Below are positions 22,236 through 35,319 of a DNA stretch of 64,000 nt, piece after piece; position 1 is the first letter of the stretch; the number at the start of each line of letters is the position of its first letter. The stretch comes from Lonicera japonica (lineage: Eukaryota; Streptophyta; Magnoliopsida; Dipsacales; Caprifoliaceae). Below the pieces are notes generated by a model. That model saw only the letters and a program-made list of their open reading frames with translations. It did no database searches and was not told where the DNA came from. A program made the translations under genes and the position numbers. Location of the stretch: contig CM038465.1 in NCBI GenBank assembly GCA_021464415.1, positions 26,298,990 through 26,362,989 of the forward strand, written 5' to 3'.

Positions 22236-23296
22236 TTTTTTTTTGATTAATGTAATTAAAAATATATCAATTTTTTAATCCTTTTTTATTATTAAAGAAA
22301 CACAAAAGTGCGAATCTATTACATGTAATAAAAAAATTAATTTGGCTATATAAAAGTAGATAGATGTATATAAACAAAGAATAACCGAATTCAATTTATA
22401 CATAAATCTGATGACTGATGTCACTTCAATCTAATTTGTGTCGAATATTTTAAAGAACTCCTAATTTGTCTATCCAAATTCATTAAGTCTTTTGATTACC
22501 AAATTAAATATGAATATCTATCAATCCTTAATTACACATAATTCTTCAATTTTCGGATAAGATCGGGTAATCAGATTAATTTAAGAGAAAATTAATAAAT
22601 TAAGATTGTATTTGATATATATATATATTTGAAATAAATTGATGATGAGATTCAATGGTTATTTTGCTAAAGGGTTCGGATTTTGGCAACCTGCATGATA
22701 ATTCACATTATTAACAACTAGGTCAAACCTAAATATCTTTTTTTGACACAAATTTAACAAATAATAATACAACTTATTCTTTATAATGACGAACCAAAAT
22801 ACACTAACTAAGAAATACACTTATTAATCCCTCTGGGGACAATGACGCAAATTGCGAATTCAGACCGAAAGTAAGGATTAGAAAAAAGAGCTCAAGAGTG
22901 GTAGGATAATGATAGAGGCATAAACCTTGCTAATTATGGGTAGTTTCAAATCCATTTTGGCTATGTTTGGTATATATAGCATATTAGGAGGTTGTATATG
23001 ATTAAGTATTTTCATCTCGTCTTATGTTTGCGTAACTCTGAATATAATAAAACACTAGATAAATATTTATATTTGGTGGCTTATAGCACAAAATAGTCTA
23101 ACATAATAATCCCACGTACCTTAAAGGTGAGATTAATTAATATAGTATTTGATATCTTATATATCCAGTGAGTCAATTGGAACCTTACAATATAGTTTCG
23201 TTGAAAAAGGTTACCCAACCTATTACAATTTTTAAATAAGACATTCTTGATTAGAATTGTTAAAATAATAATAATAACAACAACAACAATAATAAA
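22236..23296. other. No gene seen
   Basis: AT-rich DNA with no coding region or recognised terminus. It may be the interior of the truncated CACTA element. Confidence 0.5.
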
Positions 23297-23402
<106 letters not shown>

Positions 23403-23416
23403 TCTTAATCTATGAT

Positions 23417-26067
23417 TGTGACGCCCCAAAATCCCATTTAGAGGATTATACCTCCGGGACTCGGTTAGCCACGGAGTCGTACGCGACGACGGGTGATCAG
23501 GAGTAGAGCTTAGGATTTTATTCCACAAACATGTCCAAGTAATAACATCATATTAAACGAATTTCTGGCATGTGGAGTTTATATATATATATATAGATAA
23601 ACCAAAACCTGTTTAAAATGTCCATTTAATCCATTTCCAATAGATACTCCACATTTAAGAAAATGTCATTTATACAAAGCCTCCAATGAGGTCCCAATCT
23701 CAATAAGCTTTATATCAAAATACAACATTATAATACATAATCATTTACTAACTAATCAACTAGTACATAAGTCGTTTCTTAACGACTTAGGTGATCGGGG
23801 TCCATCAGAGCTATCTAGACTTGTACTCGTACCATTCCCGCGAACACCTGCAAAACCTGGTTTGGAAAATGGGAGTGAGCCAAACGGGCTCAGTGGGAAC
23901 TATAAGAGTTGCATAAGAAAATAGGTTGGAAATCATGCATGCCATGCCATGTATTATAATGAAAATAGTTTATGTGCTGCTTCTCCGTAATAAACCATCT
24001 CTGGGTAGAAAGGTGTATATACAATTGTAAATACATATACATATATATAGTACATTTCTGAAGCAGCCAGTGCATGAAAAACCTTTCATGATATGTATAT
24101 ATAATGTTCCCAACCCAAAGTACAAGAAAGGAAATATATGTATACATACATCATCATAGTGTATATGCCACAACACCGCGACTAGATCTATCACATAAAT
24201 CACATATCATACTCATGTCTAGGATTTTCATACATCTACTGTGCACAGAGATAGCCGGCAACTCGGTTTCTTCTGCCCAAGGCAGGGACCACCTACCTGG
24301 TCCACCTGGACGCTACCTCACGCAGCCACACAGGCATACGCTATCTCACACCGCCATAAAGACGCACGCTACAATAATACTCACGTAGCCACCAAGGCTA
24401 TACGCTACCGGTAATCACCATCTATCTAGTACGAACGGTGTGGCCATCCGATATGATATCACAATAACCATCGAATCAATGAAATCATAAGAATATATAA
24501 TCCAATGTATATAGATATGAATATACATGCATTCCATATGTATTCGTAAAACTTGTATATATGTATATATCCATTCTAGATATGTGTATATATACATATT
24601 GCAAAACATGTAGTGGTATTGTTGAGATTGAACAAGATTTACCAAGTCCGTCAGTTAAGAAAGGAAACCATAAAATCATCAGTTTGGGAGGTTTCATATT
24701 TTTCATCAATTTGGCCCCAAGCCAAGTCTAATATAATCCAATAATATATACGAGTTCCCAATTAGCCTCCCATTATGATTTAAAGACTTTATTATTCAAA
24801 ACACATTTATGTATTTGACCAGCACATTTACGGACTGGCTAGGTAAGTAGAAAATCCCATAATTATAGTTCATAACTTAAAACACAACAACAATACCACC
24901 AATATATGTAACTTTGTCCAAAATATACTTTTAAAATCATGTATCGCATTATATATATGCGTAGTAGTGTATACTGTACACTATCGTATCCGTACATAAG
25001 GGTTTTGTACCAAATCTTACCAAAAATAGTATAGAAATTGGGGCTTATCATAAAATACATCATTTATAATCATATTAAGTCCAAATCAATCAAAGAAATT
25101 AGAGAAATTCAACCTGAACCCCATGAATGTGCAATTTAGGTAGAAAAACCCTAGGTTTAGTTTGATTTAAAATGAATAAGTTATAATAGTAGGAAAACTT
25201 GTTAAAATACTATTGTTCCCACCTTAAGAGGGTCAATCCCTCAAAGTATTGCGGAAGAATCGAGCGGAAACCGCGTAGATGCGAAGATCCCCAATTGGTA
25301 GCTATAAACCCTAGAAATGGTGAACCAAATGAAGAAGAGGATGAACATGATGATGAACATGATGATGACGGTGAGAATCTTGTGTGGAAGATGCACCTTC
25401 AAATGATCGCTTAAAATCCCCCAAATTCGCCCCTTACATCTCTCTCAAGAGCTCTCCAATGGTGGGGGTGAAATGAGGAAGAAAGGAGATGAATAAATAT
25501 AAAAAATCTCGCCAGAACCAAGTAGTCAACTCCCCACTTACTCATGGAGTCGACTCCATGGCTTAATTTCTACCTCCTTTAGTTGTTTTTGGTCAACATC
25601 TCGACTTCGTACGCACTTTTGGGCATTAAGGAGTTGGAATTGGGTCTCGTCCAAAACACGAAAGTTGTAGAGGGAATTAAAATTAAGATGTGGCCAAAAA
25701 TGGGGACTCATTTGGAGTTCGGATGAAGAAGTTATGGTCTTCCAAAGTCGGATAAAAATTATTAATCCCGTAGGATCAAAACTTGTGGTTTTCGAGCCGA
25801 TTTCCGTCCGAGCCACCCGAAACAACTTATGGTCATTGTAACACACTTATATATATTAATATGACTTGTTGGAAGTTTCCGAACCATACCAACTTTTACA
25901 GAACCCAATTTGGCCATTCGGAGCCAAATTTTGCCTTATACGCGACTTAGGCTGTGATTTGCGAGAGATGATTAAACCGGATGTCACAATGATTGTTATA
26001 GACATTAAGGTATATCTATGTACATATATATACAATCCCCTTCTCTTAAATATTATCCTTAAGTTAG
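23417..26067 (-). repeat. Long gypsy-type LTR, copy 1 (incomplete)
   Basis: The plus strand starts TGTGACGCCCC, the inverted end of an LTR. Landmarks shared with the LTR at 30997-33969 include TCCGGGACTCGGTTA, GGGAGTGAGCCAAA.GGGCTCAGTGGGAACTA and AAAACACGAAAGTTGTAGA. The two are clearly related but diverged. A cluster of short repeats (CGCTAC with CACGCAGCCA) lies at 24300-24410. The other end (TGTAATACCCC type) is missing; an Athila-like element starts at 26073. Confidence 0.65.
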
Positions 26068-26072
26068 CTAAC

Positions 26073-28068
26073 TGATAAGCGCATAATATTGTCATGCATA
26101 AGCTCTTTCCCGGAGCCGCTTGACGTGTTTATTGCACTAATTCTGCCTAATTATCTGCTTATCTCGAGATTAGTGTATTAACGAGTTTCGTATCTAATAT
26201 TGCTTCACTAGGTGTGCTTTTGTTGTGTTTCTATGTGTTTATAGGCATAGGATGCAATGGCCTTCGAGGAACTGATCAAGTGCTAACAAAAAGCTTGCAA
26301 AAGTGTTGATTTGAAGAATTTCCAGAACCATGATAGATCATGGAATTCCATGATTGACCATGGTACAAAAATCATCATCAGGCAGACCACACCATGATCG
26401 ATCATGGCCTGGCGGGGATAGCCACCAACTACTATTACCCTCTTTTTTTTGGGATTTTTGTCTAGAGATATTTTTCTTTATTTCTTTTATTAGTTTTTGT
26501 ACATCTTTGGCAAGTTTTTAGTCCAAGGGAAGGAGGTAGATATTACTAACACACAAGTACTAGAGAGAAGGGAGAGCTTTTGCGTATTGCTCTTCACTTT
26601 CCCTTGTAAGTGTTTAATTTGTAAGAAAGATTTCTTCTTCTATAATATATGTTCTTGCATTTATTATGGAGTAGTCTATTACTAAGGTTATGGAGGTTGA
26701 TTGCGATATGATTTTTGGTGATTATTAATTCAATCCATGTTTAAAGTTTGTTAAATATTTGTGAATCTTTTTCTTCTTCAATATCTTCATCTTACAAGCT
26801 TTTTAGGTATTGTCATATAAAGATTAGACTTTATATGCCTCGTATATTTAGTTCTTGTTTGTTAATGAAAATATAACATATTTGTATGGTTCTAGAAAGC
26901 TTGTAGTCTCTTTCCCTCATCCATGGAGCTTTTTCCTCTTCGTAGAAATTATGAATAGTTTTTAAAACTCCATAAATTGATTATAAATTTGTTTAGCTTA
27001 TCTTTGATTCATTTATTGATATATTGAGTGCTTCTTACACTGTATGTGATACTTAGACTCTTCATTTTCTAACATAAGTGATAAACGATGAGTTAACGAA
27101 TTTATCTCATAAACTTCATTCCGTTTCATTGTTAGGATTCACATTCTAATTTTCATTCTTTAAATCATGAGATTTCATACACTTGCTTTATGTTAAATCT
27201 TTTTACGACGAGTTTGTCATATCTATCTCGAATTAGCTTCATTATATTATTTATTTAAATATTGTGCATGTGTGTTTTTTATTCGAGAATGGGTTGCCTT
27301 GTGGAATATAAGTTTTGCTTCACTCCGGTAAGTTTATAGAAGTTTTTAGTTTATCTTAATTACTAAGAGGTAGGAATGATGTTAATTATTTTTATACAGC
27401 TTCATCTTTGGTGAAATAATTAATAGAATGTTTGTTGTTTCTTTCTTGATATAGCTTCGATTCTATGATGATGATAGGAATGAGTCTGTAGGTGGATTAT
27501 GCCCAAATAAGTTAAGTGGTAGCAAGGATTAAGAAGTCATTTAAATATAATTGTTAGTAATTTAATTTAAATAACACCCATGGGGAGAATAATAAGTATT
27601 TTGCTATTGAGATATACGAATTATAATTTATGGAAGGAACCATAGTGGAATTAACATTCCCCATATCTCGAGTCTATTCTCATTAAACCTTGTATTGAAG
27701 TCTTTGTAGCCCACATGAGCTAGTGATCTTTATCACTGCTGTAAATCAATCTTAACTTTTTCTTAGGTGGTTTTTGGAATCGCAACTGACTTCCCAATAC
27801 CTTAGAATTAAAAAACCTAACCAAATGCTTTCTTTTATCACTTTTCACAACCATTTTAGTTTGCGTTTCCATCATTTTTATCACTTTTCATAACCATTTT
27901 TAGTTTGATTTCAAACCAACTTACAAAACCAGAAAAATCATATAATTTGTAATCCACTCCATTCCTTTTCAACTATTGCTATGGTTCGACACTCGGACTT
28001 TCAAGACTATATTATAACTTGACGCGCCTGCACTTAGGCTACAGTAACACAATATTTTATCGGTGCCA
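26073..28068 (+). repeat. Athila-like 5' LTR, 1996 bp
   Basis: TGATAAGCGCATAA...GGTGCCA. It contains palindromes around CCATGATCGATCATGG (26330-26410) and no coding region. Confidence 0.75.
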
Positions 28069-28074
28069 AGTTTT

Positions 28075-28092
28075 TGGCGCCGTTGCTGGGGA
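28075..28092 (+). other. Primer binding site, Athila type
   Basis: TGGCGCCGTTGCTGGGGA begins seven bases after the LTR end, as expected for reverse-transcription priming. Confidence 0.75.
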
Positions 28093-29360
28093 TACAGCAA
28101 AAGGAGAATTACGGGGTTTTGTACAAAACCATTCTATAAGTATCACTCTTTTTAATTAATTAATTTTTCTCTCTTATTTTTGTTTTATTTTGTAGAGTTT
28201 TCGAATTATTTTTCCGAGCCCATCTCATGGAATTCAAGGTCAATTGAAACCTCTCCACTTTTTCCCGTTCTCTTAACATTAAGGACAATGTTTGCTTCAA
28301 GTTAGGGCATATGCATTTCAATTGTGTGTTTCCATATGAGTTGAAGAGATGTGTTCAAATTTTTTTGTGAAGTTTGAAAATTGATGAATGGTTGATATTT
28401 TGTTCAAATGAAGTCTATTGTTTCATTAGCTTTTGGCATGAATTCTTTGATTTATATAGGAATTTGAATGATAATCTAAATTGCCTTGCTTCACTTAGTC
28501 TCATATCCCATTATATTCTCCTGTCCATATCCTAGAATGCTTCGGTTGTTTCTAATTATGTAATAACACTTAGATTTATTTTCATTGAGAGAAGAGAAAT
28601 TTTTGTCCAAAAATAATGGAAGCTCTTTTGAAAAGATCCTCCAATGAGAGGACAAAAGAATCGCACTTTCAAATCTTGGATGACTTTTTATACTAACATT
28701 GACTTAAAGCTTCACTTGACTAAATCTTAAGTCTCTTTGTCTAATATTATGAATGGGTAAAGGTTACCATATGGAAAAAGGGTGAATAGCTTCCTTCAAG
28801 CTCCAATGAATAAGCAGTATTATATTAAGTGAGACGTTGCCCCCCCCCCCCCCCCCCCCCCCCCTCCATAGAGATGAAAACCGCCCTGAACTAATTTAGC
28901 GAAATTTCCAAGTAAAAGATAAAGAAAGTGCTTATAATTGACAAATTTTGGAGCTTTTGTTTTTGAAAAAGCTCTCTCTTCCTTCTTGAATGATTATAAC
29001 TCTTTATGTTTATATTGAATTGGTTGATCCGAAGTCTAGTATGTGAGCATTGGGGAATATGAGATTGTGTTCTAAAAGAGATAGACGAATTATATGATCA
29101 TTCAAATGTCCATCATTCTAGAGATAATAATAGTAATGCTTTTAGCTTTGCAAATTGAAAATTGAAACCTCCATTTCCATCGTTCATCGTGATCAAACTT
29201 CTAATGTTTGCAGGTATCATTTATGAAAACCTTAACGAGATGCAACTCATCTTCTTTGGGAACATAGAAGTTAACAACTTTTTGTATAGCGTAGTACTTT
29301 TATAATTATTATAATTTTTTTTCTTGTTAAGGAACTAACAAGAGATAAGTTTAGGAGAGT
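28093..29360 (+). other. Athila-like internal region without genes
   Basis: About 1.27 kb with no coding potential on either strand. It carries a run of 25 C at 28840-28864, and the purine-rich end AAGTTTAGGAGAGT before the 3' LTR is the likely polypurine tract. Confidence 0.65.
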
Positions 29361-30977
29361 TGATAAGCATATAATATTGTCATGTATAAGCCCTTTCCCG
29401 GAGCCGCTAGACGCGTTTATTGCACTAATTCTGCCTAATTATCCGCTTATCTCCAGATAAGTGTCTTAGCGAGTTCTGTATATCTAATATCGCCTAGCTA
29501 GGTGTGCTTTTGTTATGTTTCTATGTGTTTATATGCATAGGATGCAATGGCCTTCAAGGAATTGATCAAGTGCTAGCCAAAAGCTTGCAAAAGTGCTGAT
29601 TTAAAGAATTTCCAGAACCATGATCGATCATGGTACAAAAATCATCATCAGGCAGACCACACCATAATCGATCATGGCTTGGCAGGGACAGCCACCAACT
29701 ACTACTTTTAGCCTTTTTTTGGGGATTTTTTGTCTAAAGATATTTTTCCTTTTTTATTTTATTAGTTTTTGTACATCTTTGGCTAGTTTTTAGTCCAAGG
29801 AAAGGAGGTAGATATTACTATCTTGACTTTCACACACAAGTACTAGAGAAAAGGGATAGCTTTTGAGTATTGTTCTTCACTTTCCCTTGTAAGTGTTTAA
29901 TTTGTAAGAATGATTTCTTCTTCTATAATATTTGTTCTTGCATTTATTATGGAGTAGTCTATTACTAAGGTTATGGAGGTTGATTGCGATATGATTTTTG
30001 GTGATTATTAATTCAATCCATGTTTAAAGTTTGTTAAACATTTGTGAATTTTTTTCTTCTTCAATATCTTCATCTTACAAGCTTTTTAGGTATTGTCATA
30101 TAAAGATTAAACTTTATATGCCTCGTATATTTAGTTCTTGTTTGTTAATGAAAATACATCATATTTGTATGGTTCTAGAAAGCTTGTAGTATCTTTCCCC
30201 CATCCATGGAGCTTTTTCCTCTTCGTAGAAATTATGAATAGTTCTTAAAATTCCATAGATTGATTATAAATTTGTTTAGCTTATCTTTGATTCATTTATT
30301 GATATATTGAGTGCTTCTTACACTATATGTGATACATAGATCTTTATTTTCTAACCTAAGTGATAAATGATGAGTTGACGAATTTATCTCATAAACTTCA
30401 TTCCGTTTCATTGTTAGGATTCACTTTATAATTTTCATTCCTTCAATCATGAGATTTCATATACTTGCTTTATGTTAAATCTTTCTATAATGAGTTTGTC
30501 ATATCTATCTCGGATTAGCTTCATTGGGAATGGTTTGCCTTGCTTCACACCCGTAGCTAAGAGGTAGGAATGATGGCTTCATCGTTGGTGGAATGTTTGT
30601 TGTTTCTTTCTTGATATAGCTTCGATCCGGGAATGAGTCGCCTAGCGTCACACCCTTTGGTATTGAGAAATACACCAACATTCCCCATATCTCGAGAAAC
30701 CTTGTGTTGAAGTCTTTGTATGAGCTACTGATCACTCTTTCTTAAATTGCAACTAACTTCCCAATACCTTAGTGCTTTCTTATCACTTTTCACAACCATT
30801 TTAATTGCATAGTTCGATTTCAAACCAACTTACAAAACCAGAAAAACTGTATAATCTGTAATCCATTCCATTCCTTTTCAACTATCCCTTTGGTTCGACA
30901 CTCGGACTTCCGTGACTATATTACAACTTGACACGCCTGCACTTGTGATAAAATAATGCGATATTTTATCGATGCCA
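29361..30977 (+). repeat. Athila-like 3' LTR, 1617 bp (internally shortened)
   Basis: Aligns with the 5' LTR from TGATAAGC to TGCCA but lacks about 380 bp as several small deletions, mostly between about 30525 and 30800. Confidence 0.75.
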
Positions 30978-30996
30978 CTACCTTAAGGACCGTCTA

Positions 30997-33969
30997 TGAT
31001 GCCCCAAATCCCGTTTCGATATTTTCACCTCCGAGACCCGGTTAATCACGGTGCCGTTCACGACGGCGGGATTAAATTAAAACAATTAAAACAATATCTA
31101 GAACATTTCTTGTGTAAAATTGCAGTTTAGAAATTTTTTGGCCTGTGGAGTCTGTAAATTTAATAATTCCAAAAACCTGTATATAACAATGTAAGTTTCA
31201 AAAGCCTTTGAAACAACATCCACATTCACATAAATTCATATCCAACCACTTAATTACATTTGTTGTACAACTCAATTTCCTCCAACGAGGTCCCAAGCAA
31301 TACTAATAAGTTATACAACATTTTCACAATACGTGATATCTTAATTCAATTATACAAAATATTCAAAAGATATGGGTTTTATAATCATCAAGTTGTCCTG
31401 AGACAAATACATAGTTCTAAGTTATCAGAGGCTCCCTATACTCGTACACGTGCCATCCCTCGAAGAGTACCTGCAAAACTGTTTTGGGAAAATGGGAGTG
31501 AGCCAAATGGGCTCAGTGGGAACTATAAAGTTTGTATATAAAATATGTTTTACAAATAATGTGTGCGAGGTGCAGTAGTGAAAGTACTTTCCTTTTTGTA
31601 ATAAAAATCAATTTATAATATGCATGCCAATGCTTTCCCCACCCGAGAACATAATGAAATATAGGGATTATCTGAAAATACAATTAAAACCATAGTATTA
31701 ATATAACATAACCTTGAACCATATAGGTACCGTAAAGTAATTATCATTAGAATACTAGTAATCCATATATAGAAAATATGTGTTTCCATCTCGTGTATAA
31801 ATATATAAAACCGTTGGTGAGTTTATAAAACATGTTACAACCATATGTTAAAAATATTCATTTTTTTATAATTCCCAGGCCATATAGTAACATTTTCGTA
31901 AACCAAATTCCGAGCTAATATTTCAATAATCCCGCGTTTATCCATACGTCACCAGGTTTACATTTCGTAGCCTTTCAACCACGTGGCAGCAGGGCCTCCC
32001 GTTATTTTTCATGCACGATTTCGTGTCTTTCACCCTGAGGCGCTCTGTCCCAACTTTCGACCCCAACCTTTAGAGACCAAACCGGGGACCGTATGACAAT
32101 ATCCATAATCGTAACTCAACGACTCATCTGGGTACAATCATGTCACAATTCCACATTTCCACTTTCATAAGCACTTTCCATGACTTAGCCAACGTGGGAA
32201 TTTATAATAAAAACATTTCTAACAAGTATAAATAATCGTTTTTGTCTTAAAAATATTCTCAACACATCCATAACTATATAAATATCATAATTATATTTAC
32301 AAAGGTATAGAATACTATAATCCATATACTTAGATCAAATGTATGTTCAATATACATATATTGTATATTTATCATACTCACTTTCTAAATATTAGATAAT
32401 GATAGATGCTTTGTACATTAAACCATCTTCGCCCATTCCGTCAACTAGCAACTTAATTAAGAATTTAGTTTCCTAGTTAAAAAATGGGGAATTCCTTGGT
32501 ACAACATCAAACTAGCCCCAAGCCAAGCACAAGCCATAATTTATAACACTTTAGCTTGATATAAATTCCCCACATGGTTTTCATATTGTTTCAAAACCAA
32601 AAAAGCGTAAAAAAACTTGCGTGACATAGTTACGGACTGGCTAGTTCCAACAATTTTTGTCTCAAAACTAGTTCTTAATGTATATATGTAACAACAATGC
32701 CACAACATAAATTGTTATTATCAAACCATACTTTTAATACCATGTACAACTCAGTATATATGCGTATCATATTTTTTTGTTCACTATCGTACTTGTATAT
32801 AAGGGCCGTATGCTAATCTTCCTCATAATCAATTTGTAATTAGGACTTTTTGTATAAAAATATTATTGAAGTCATATGCAATGCAAATTAACCAAAGAAT
32901 CTCAAGAAAGTACCCCCCAAGCCCCATGAACATGCAATTTGATTAAAAGCCCCAAGTTTGGTTTAATTAGAAGCTTACAATACATAATACTTTGAAATAA
33001 AGCTTGGGTACTAGTGTTTCTACCTCTTAAGAGCTTAATTTCCATATATGAAGGCTTGATGATACTCCCTTGTCAAGATCATGAAACCCTAGCTTCTCCG
33101 CTTGAGCTCCAATTGTGGGAGAGTTGAAGAGGATGTATAGTGCAGATTTGGCCCCAAATGTTGTATAGAAAAGATGAACCCTCAATGATCCTTAAAAAAT
33201 CCCTAACTCTCTCTCTTTAGAACCCCCAAATGTGTTGTGTATGTGTGTTCGTCGAAAATGGTGATGTACGAGGTTTAAAGAGGTGAAAAATTGAGTTAAA
33301 CACAGTCAAAACCAACATTCGAGGTACCATGATCAATCATGGAATACGCCATGATCGTTCATGGAGTCCACTGCCGGAACATGCATTTTGGATCTAGAGC
33401 ACTATTCGTAATTTTGTCATAACGTTTTGCTCGGGAATCCGATTTAGTTGATCTTTATATCCACGAAAAGCTAACTCGGAGATCTATAACTTTATAGGAG
33501 GAAGTTTTCCCAAATTACGAATAGAAAATTCTCAAAAAATCCACAAAGACAGCACTCTGCAGAAGTGCTACCTAAACGATCAGAATTTTCTAACCGGGTT
33601 ACTTCGCACGATGTTTTGACCAACGAGTAGTACGAATTGGACTTTGGTCAAAACACGAAAGTTGTAGAATGGTATGAAACCTAGACGTAGGCATAAATGG
33701 AAACCAATTCAGACATGAAACACAGAAGTTACGGTAGACCAAAGTTGGCTAGAAACAAAGAAATCGCATAAGACCGAAACTTAGATTTAAAGCCGGAATC
33801 GATTCGGACCACCTAAATCACTAAATGATCTTTATCATAGGTGTAAAAAGGCTACTTTGAAAGACAATAGTATGCTTTGAGGCTCTACAATACACTATTT
33901 CACCTCTCACGGTGAAATGGACGAACAAGTGACGACGATTATAATGAATTGAAAGGACGGGGTATTACA
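30997..33969 (-). repeat. Long gypsy-type LTR, copy 2 (3' LTR, 2973 bp)
   Basis: On the minus strand it begins TGTAATACCCCGTCC after a polypurine tract and ends GGGGCATCA. The length fits gypsy lineages with roughly 3-kb LTRs. It contains palindromes CCATGATC.ATCATGG-like at about 33325-33365. The partner 5' LTR is outside the window or beyond the gap. Confidence 0.75.
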
Positions 33970-34503
33970 ATCTCCCCTCCTTAAACAATTTCATCCTCGA
34001 AATTGAAATAGAGGAGAATGAGTCAAAAGAACACATAGATTCCAAATTCACTTGTGGTCTCCCCTCTTTAAAAGAGGAACCATAGCCACACTTGACATAA
34101 TCCGAGAATCAAAATGGAATGAACGATCATTGAACGCACAGCATGGATTACCAATCGAGAAGTCTTACATACCATAATCCATTATCCACAATTCCCAATG
34201 TATCAAGTACTAAGTGAAAAGAAGTAAGGCTCCCCAATACCCATCCATGAGTTATAATCTCATCAGAACAAATAATTCTCAGTATCCGGTAATCAGGTTT
34301 CCTCGTCTCAATAACCCCTATGGGCTTGGTTGAAATGAGATTCACGGTGAGTGAAAATTCCAAGGTTTCAATTTCTACCATCATTACGAATGGCAATAAA
34401 AGGAAAAGCTTAACCTATATCCTAGGCAAGACCTTTAAATCATCCATTAAAATAAAGTAAGAGAATTCGCCCATGAAATCTATATAAAACTCCCAATCAT
34501 ACA
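33970..34503 (-). mobile_element. Gypsy polypurine tract and internal region, cut by the gap
   Basis: 33970-33982 reads AAGGAGGGGAGAT on the minus strand, then GAGGATGAAATTG. This is the 3' end of the element's interior. No protein domain is recognisable before the gap. Confidence 0.65.
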
Positions 34504-34603
34504 NNNNNNNNNNNNNNNNNNNNNNNNNNNNNNNNNNNNNNNNNNNNNNNNNNNNNNNNNNNNNNNNNNNNNNNNNNNNNNNNNNNNNNNNNNNNNNNNN
34601 NNN
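34504..34603. other. Assembly gap (100 N)
   Basis: Exactly 100 N, a conventional gap of unknown size. It falls where the gypsy coding region should begin, so the sequence on its two sides may not be close in the genome. Confidence 0.99.
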
Positions 34604-34817
34604 TATACAATACTTGCACCAAGATTTTCATAGCATCTTTTTTTCCCCCTCATACTTTCCATTTTTACTAATCTTTTAAGGATAATCATATTATCAAAAT
34701 AATACATTTTTTTTTTTATCAAAATATTATTACATTTATCCTTTAGACTAAAATCTCCACCAACAGATGTCTTAGTGATGGTAATAGCTCTTGGATTTTG
34801 TTTGCTATGGTCACAAT

Positions 34818-35311
34818 TAGGCCTGGCAATGGGTCGTGTACGGGTTGGTTTCGTGTCGGGTTAAAATCGTGTCGGATGAAAAGTGCCTCCACCCGTACAC
34901 GACCCGTTTAATAAACGGGTGAAAATTTCAAATTCATATACGACCCGTTTAATTAACGAATGACACGACCCGATTCGTTTAACCCGTTTAAGATAAACGG
35001 TTCGATTTGGGTCGTATACGAATAACGTTTAGTGACCCGCTAATAATTCAATTAAGTAATTTATATATATATAAATTATATTCGGGTTACAAACAGGTTT
35101 ACACGATCCGAAATCGACTCGTATATATTCTTACCGGGTTAAATGGGTTTTATTCGGGTCTCGCGAATATACACGAAATCGATTCGTTTAATAAACGGGT
35201 TTGACGGGTCAACCCGATTATGACCCGCACCGTTAAGGCTTCACTCAAACCCGGTAAATTCGTATCGATTTCGTGTCGTATTATCGTGTCGTGTTATAAT
35301 TGCCGGGCCTA
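34818..35311. mobile_element. hAT-type MITE, 494 bp, with perfect 8-bp TSD
   Basis: The termini TAGGCCTGGCAAT and ATTGCCGGGCCTA are inverted (12 of 13 bases). The target duplication GTCACAAT lies at 34810-34817 and 35312-35319. The interior is full of CGGGT, ACCCG and CGTGTCG motifs in both orientations. No coding. The 8-bp duplication indicates the hAT superfamily. Confidence 0.9.
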
Positions 35312-35319
35312 GTCACAAT

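Larger units (their letters stand above)
26073..30977 (+). mobile_element. Non-autonomous Athila-like LTR retroelement
   Basis: Two related LTRs (26073-28068 and 29361-30977) start TGATAAGC and end ATTTTATCG.TGCCA. The flanks are CTAAC on the left and CTACC on the right, a 5-bp target duplication with one change. The primer site TGGCGCCGTTGCTGGGGA differs at one base from the one typical of Athila elements. The 1.3-kb interior has no open gene; ACATTAAGGACAATGTTTG matches a non-coding motif common in Athila elements. It would need trans-acting Gag and Pol. Confidence 0.75.

Noticed and set aside
25199..25414. Acidic 71-residue reading frame
   Set aside because: It lies inside a gypsy LTR and the related LTR does not keep the frame.
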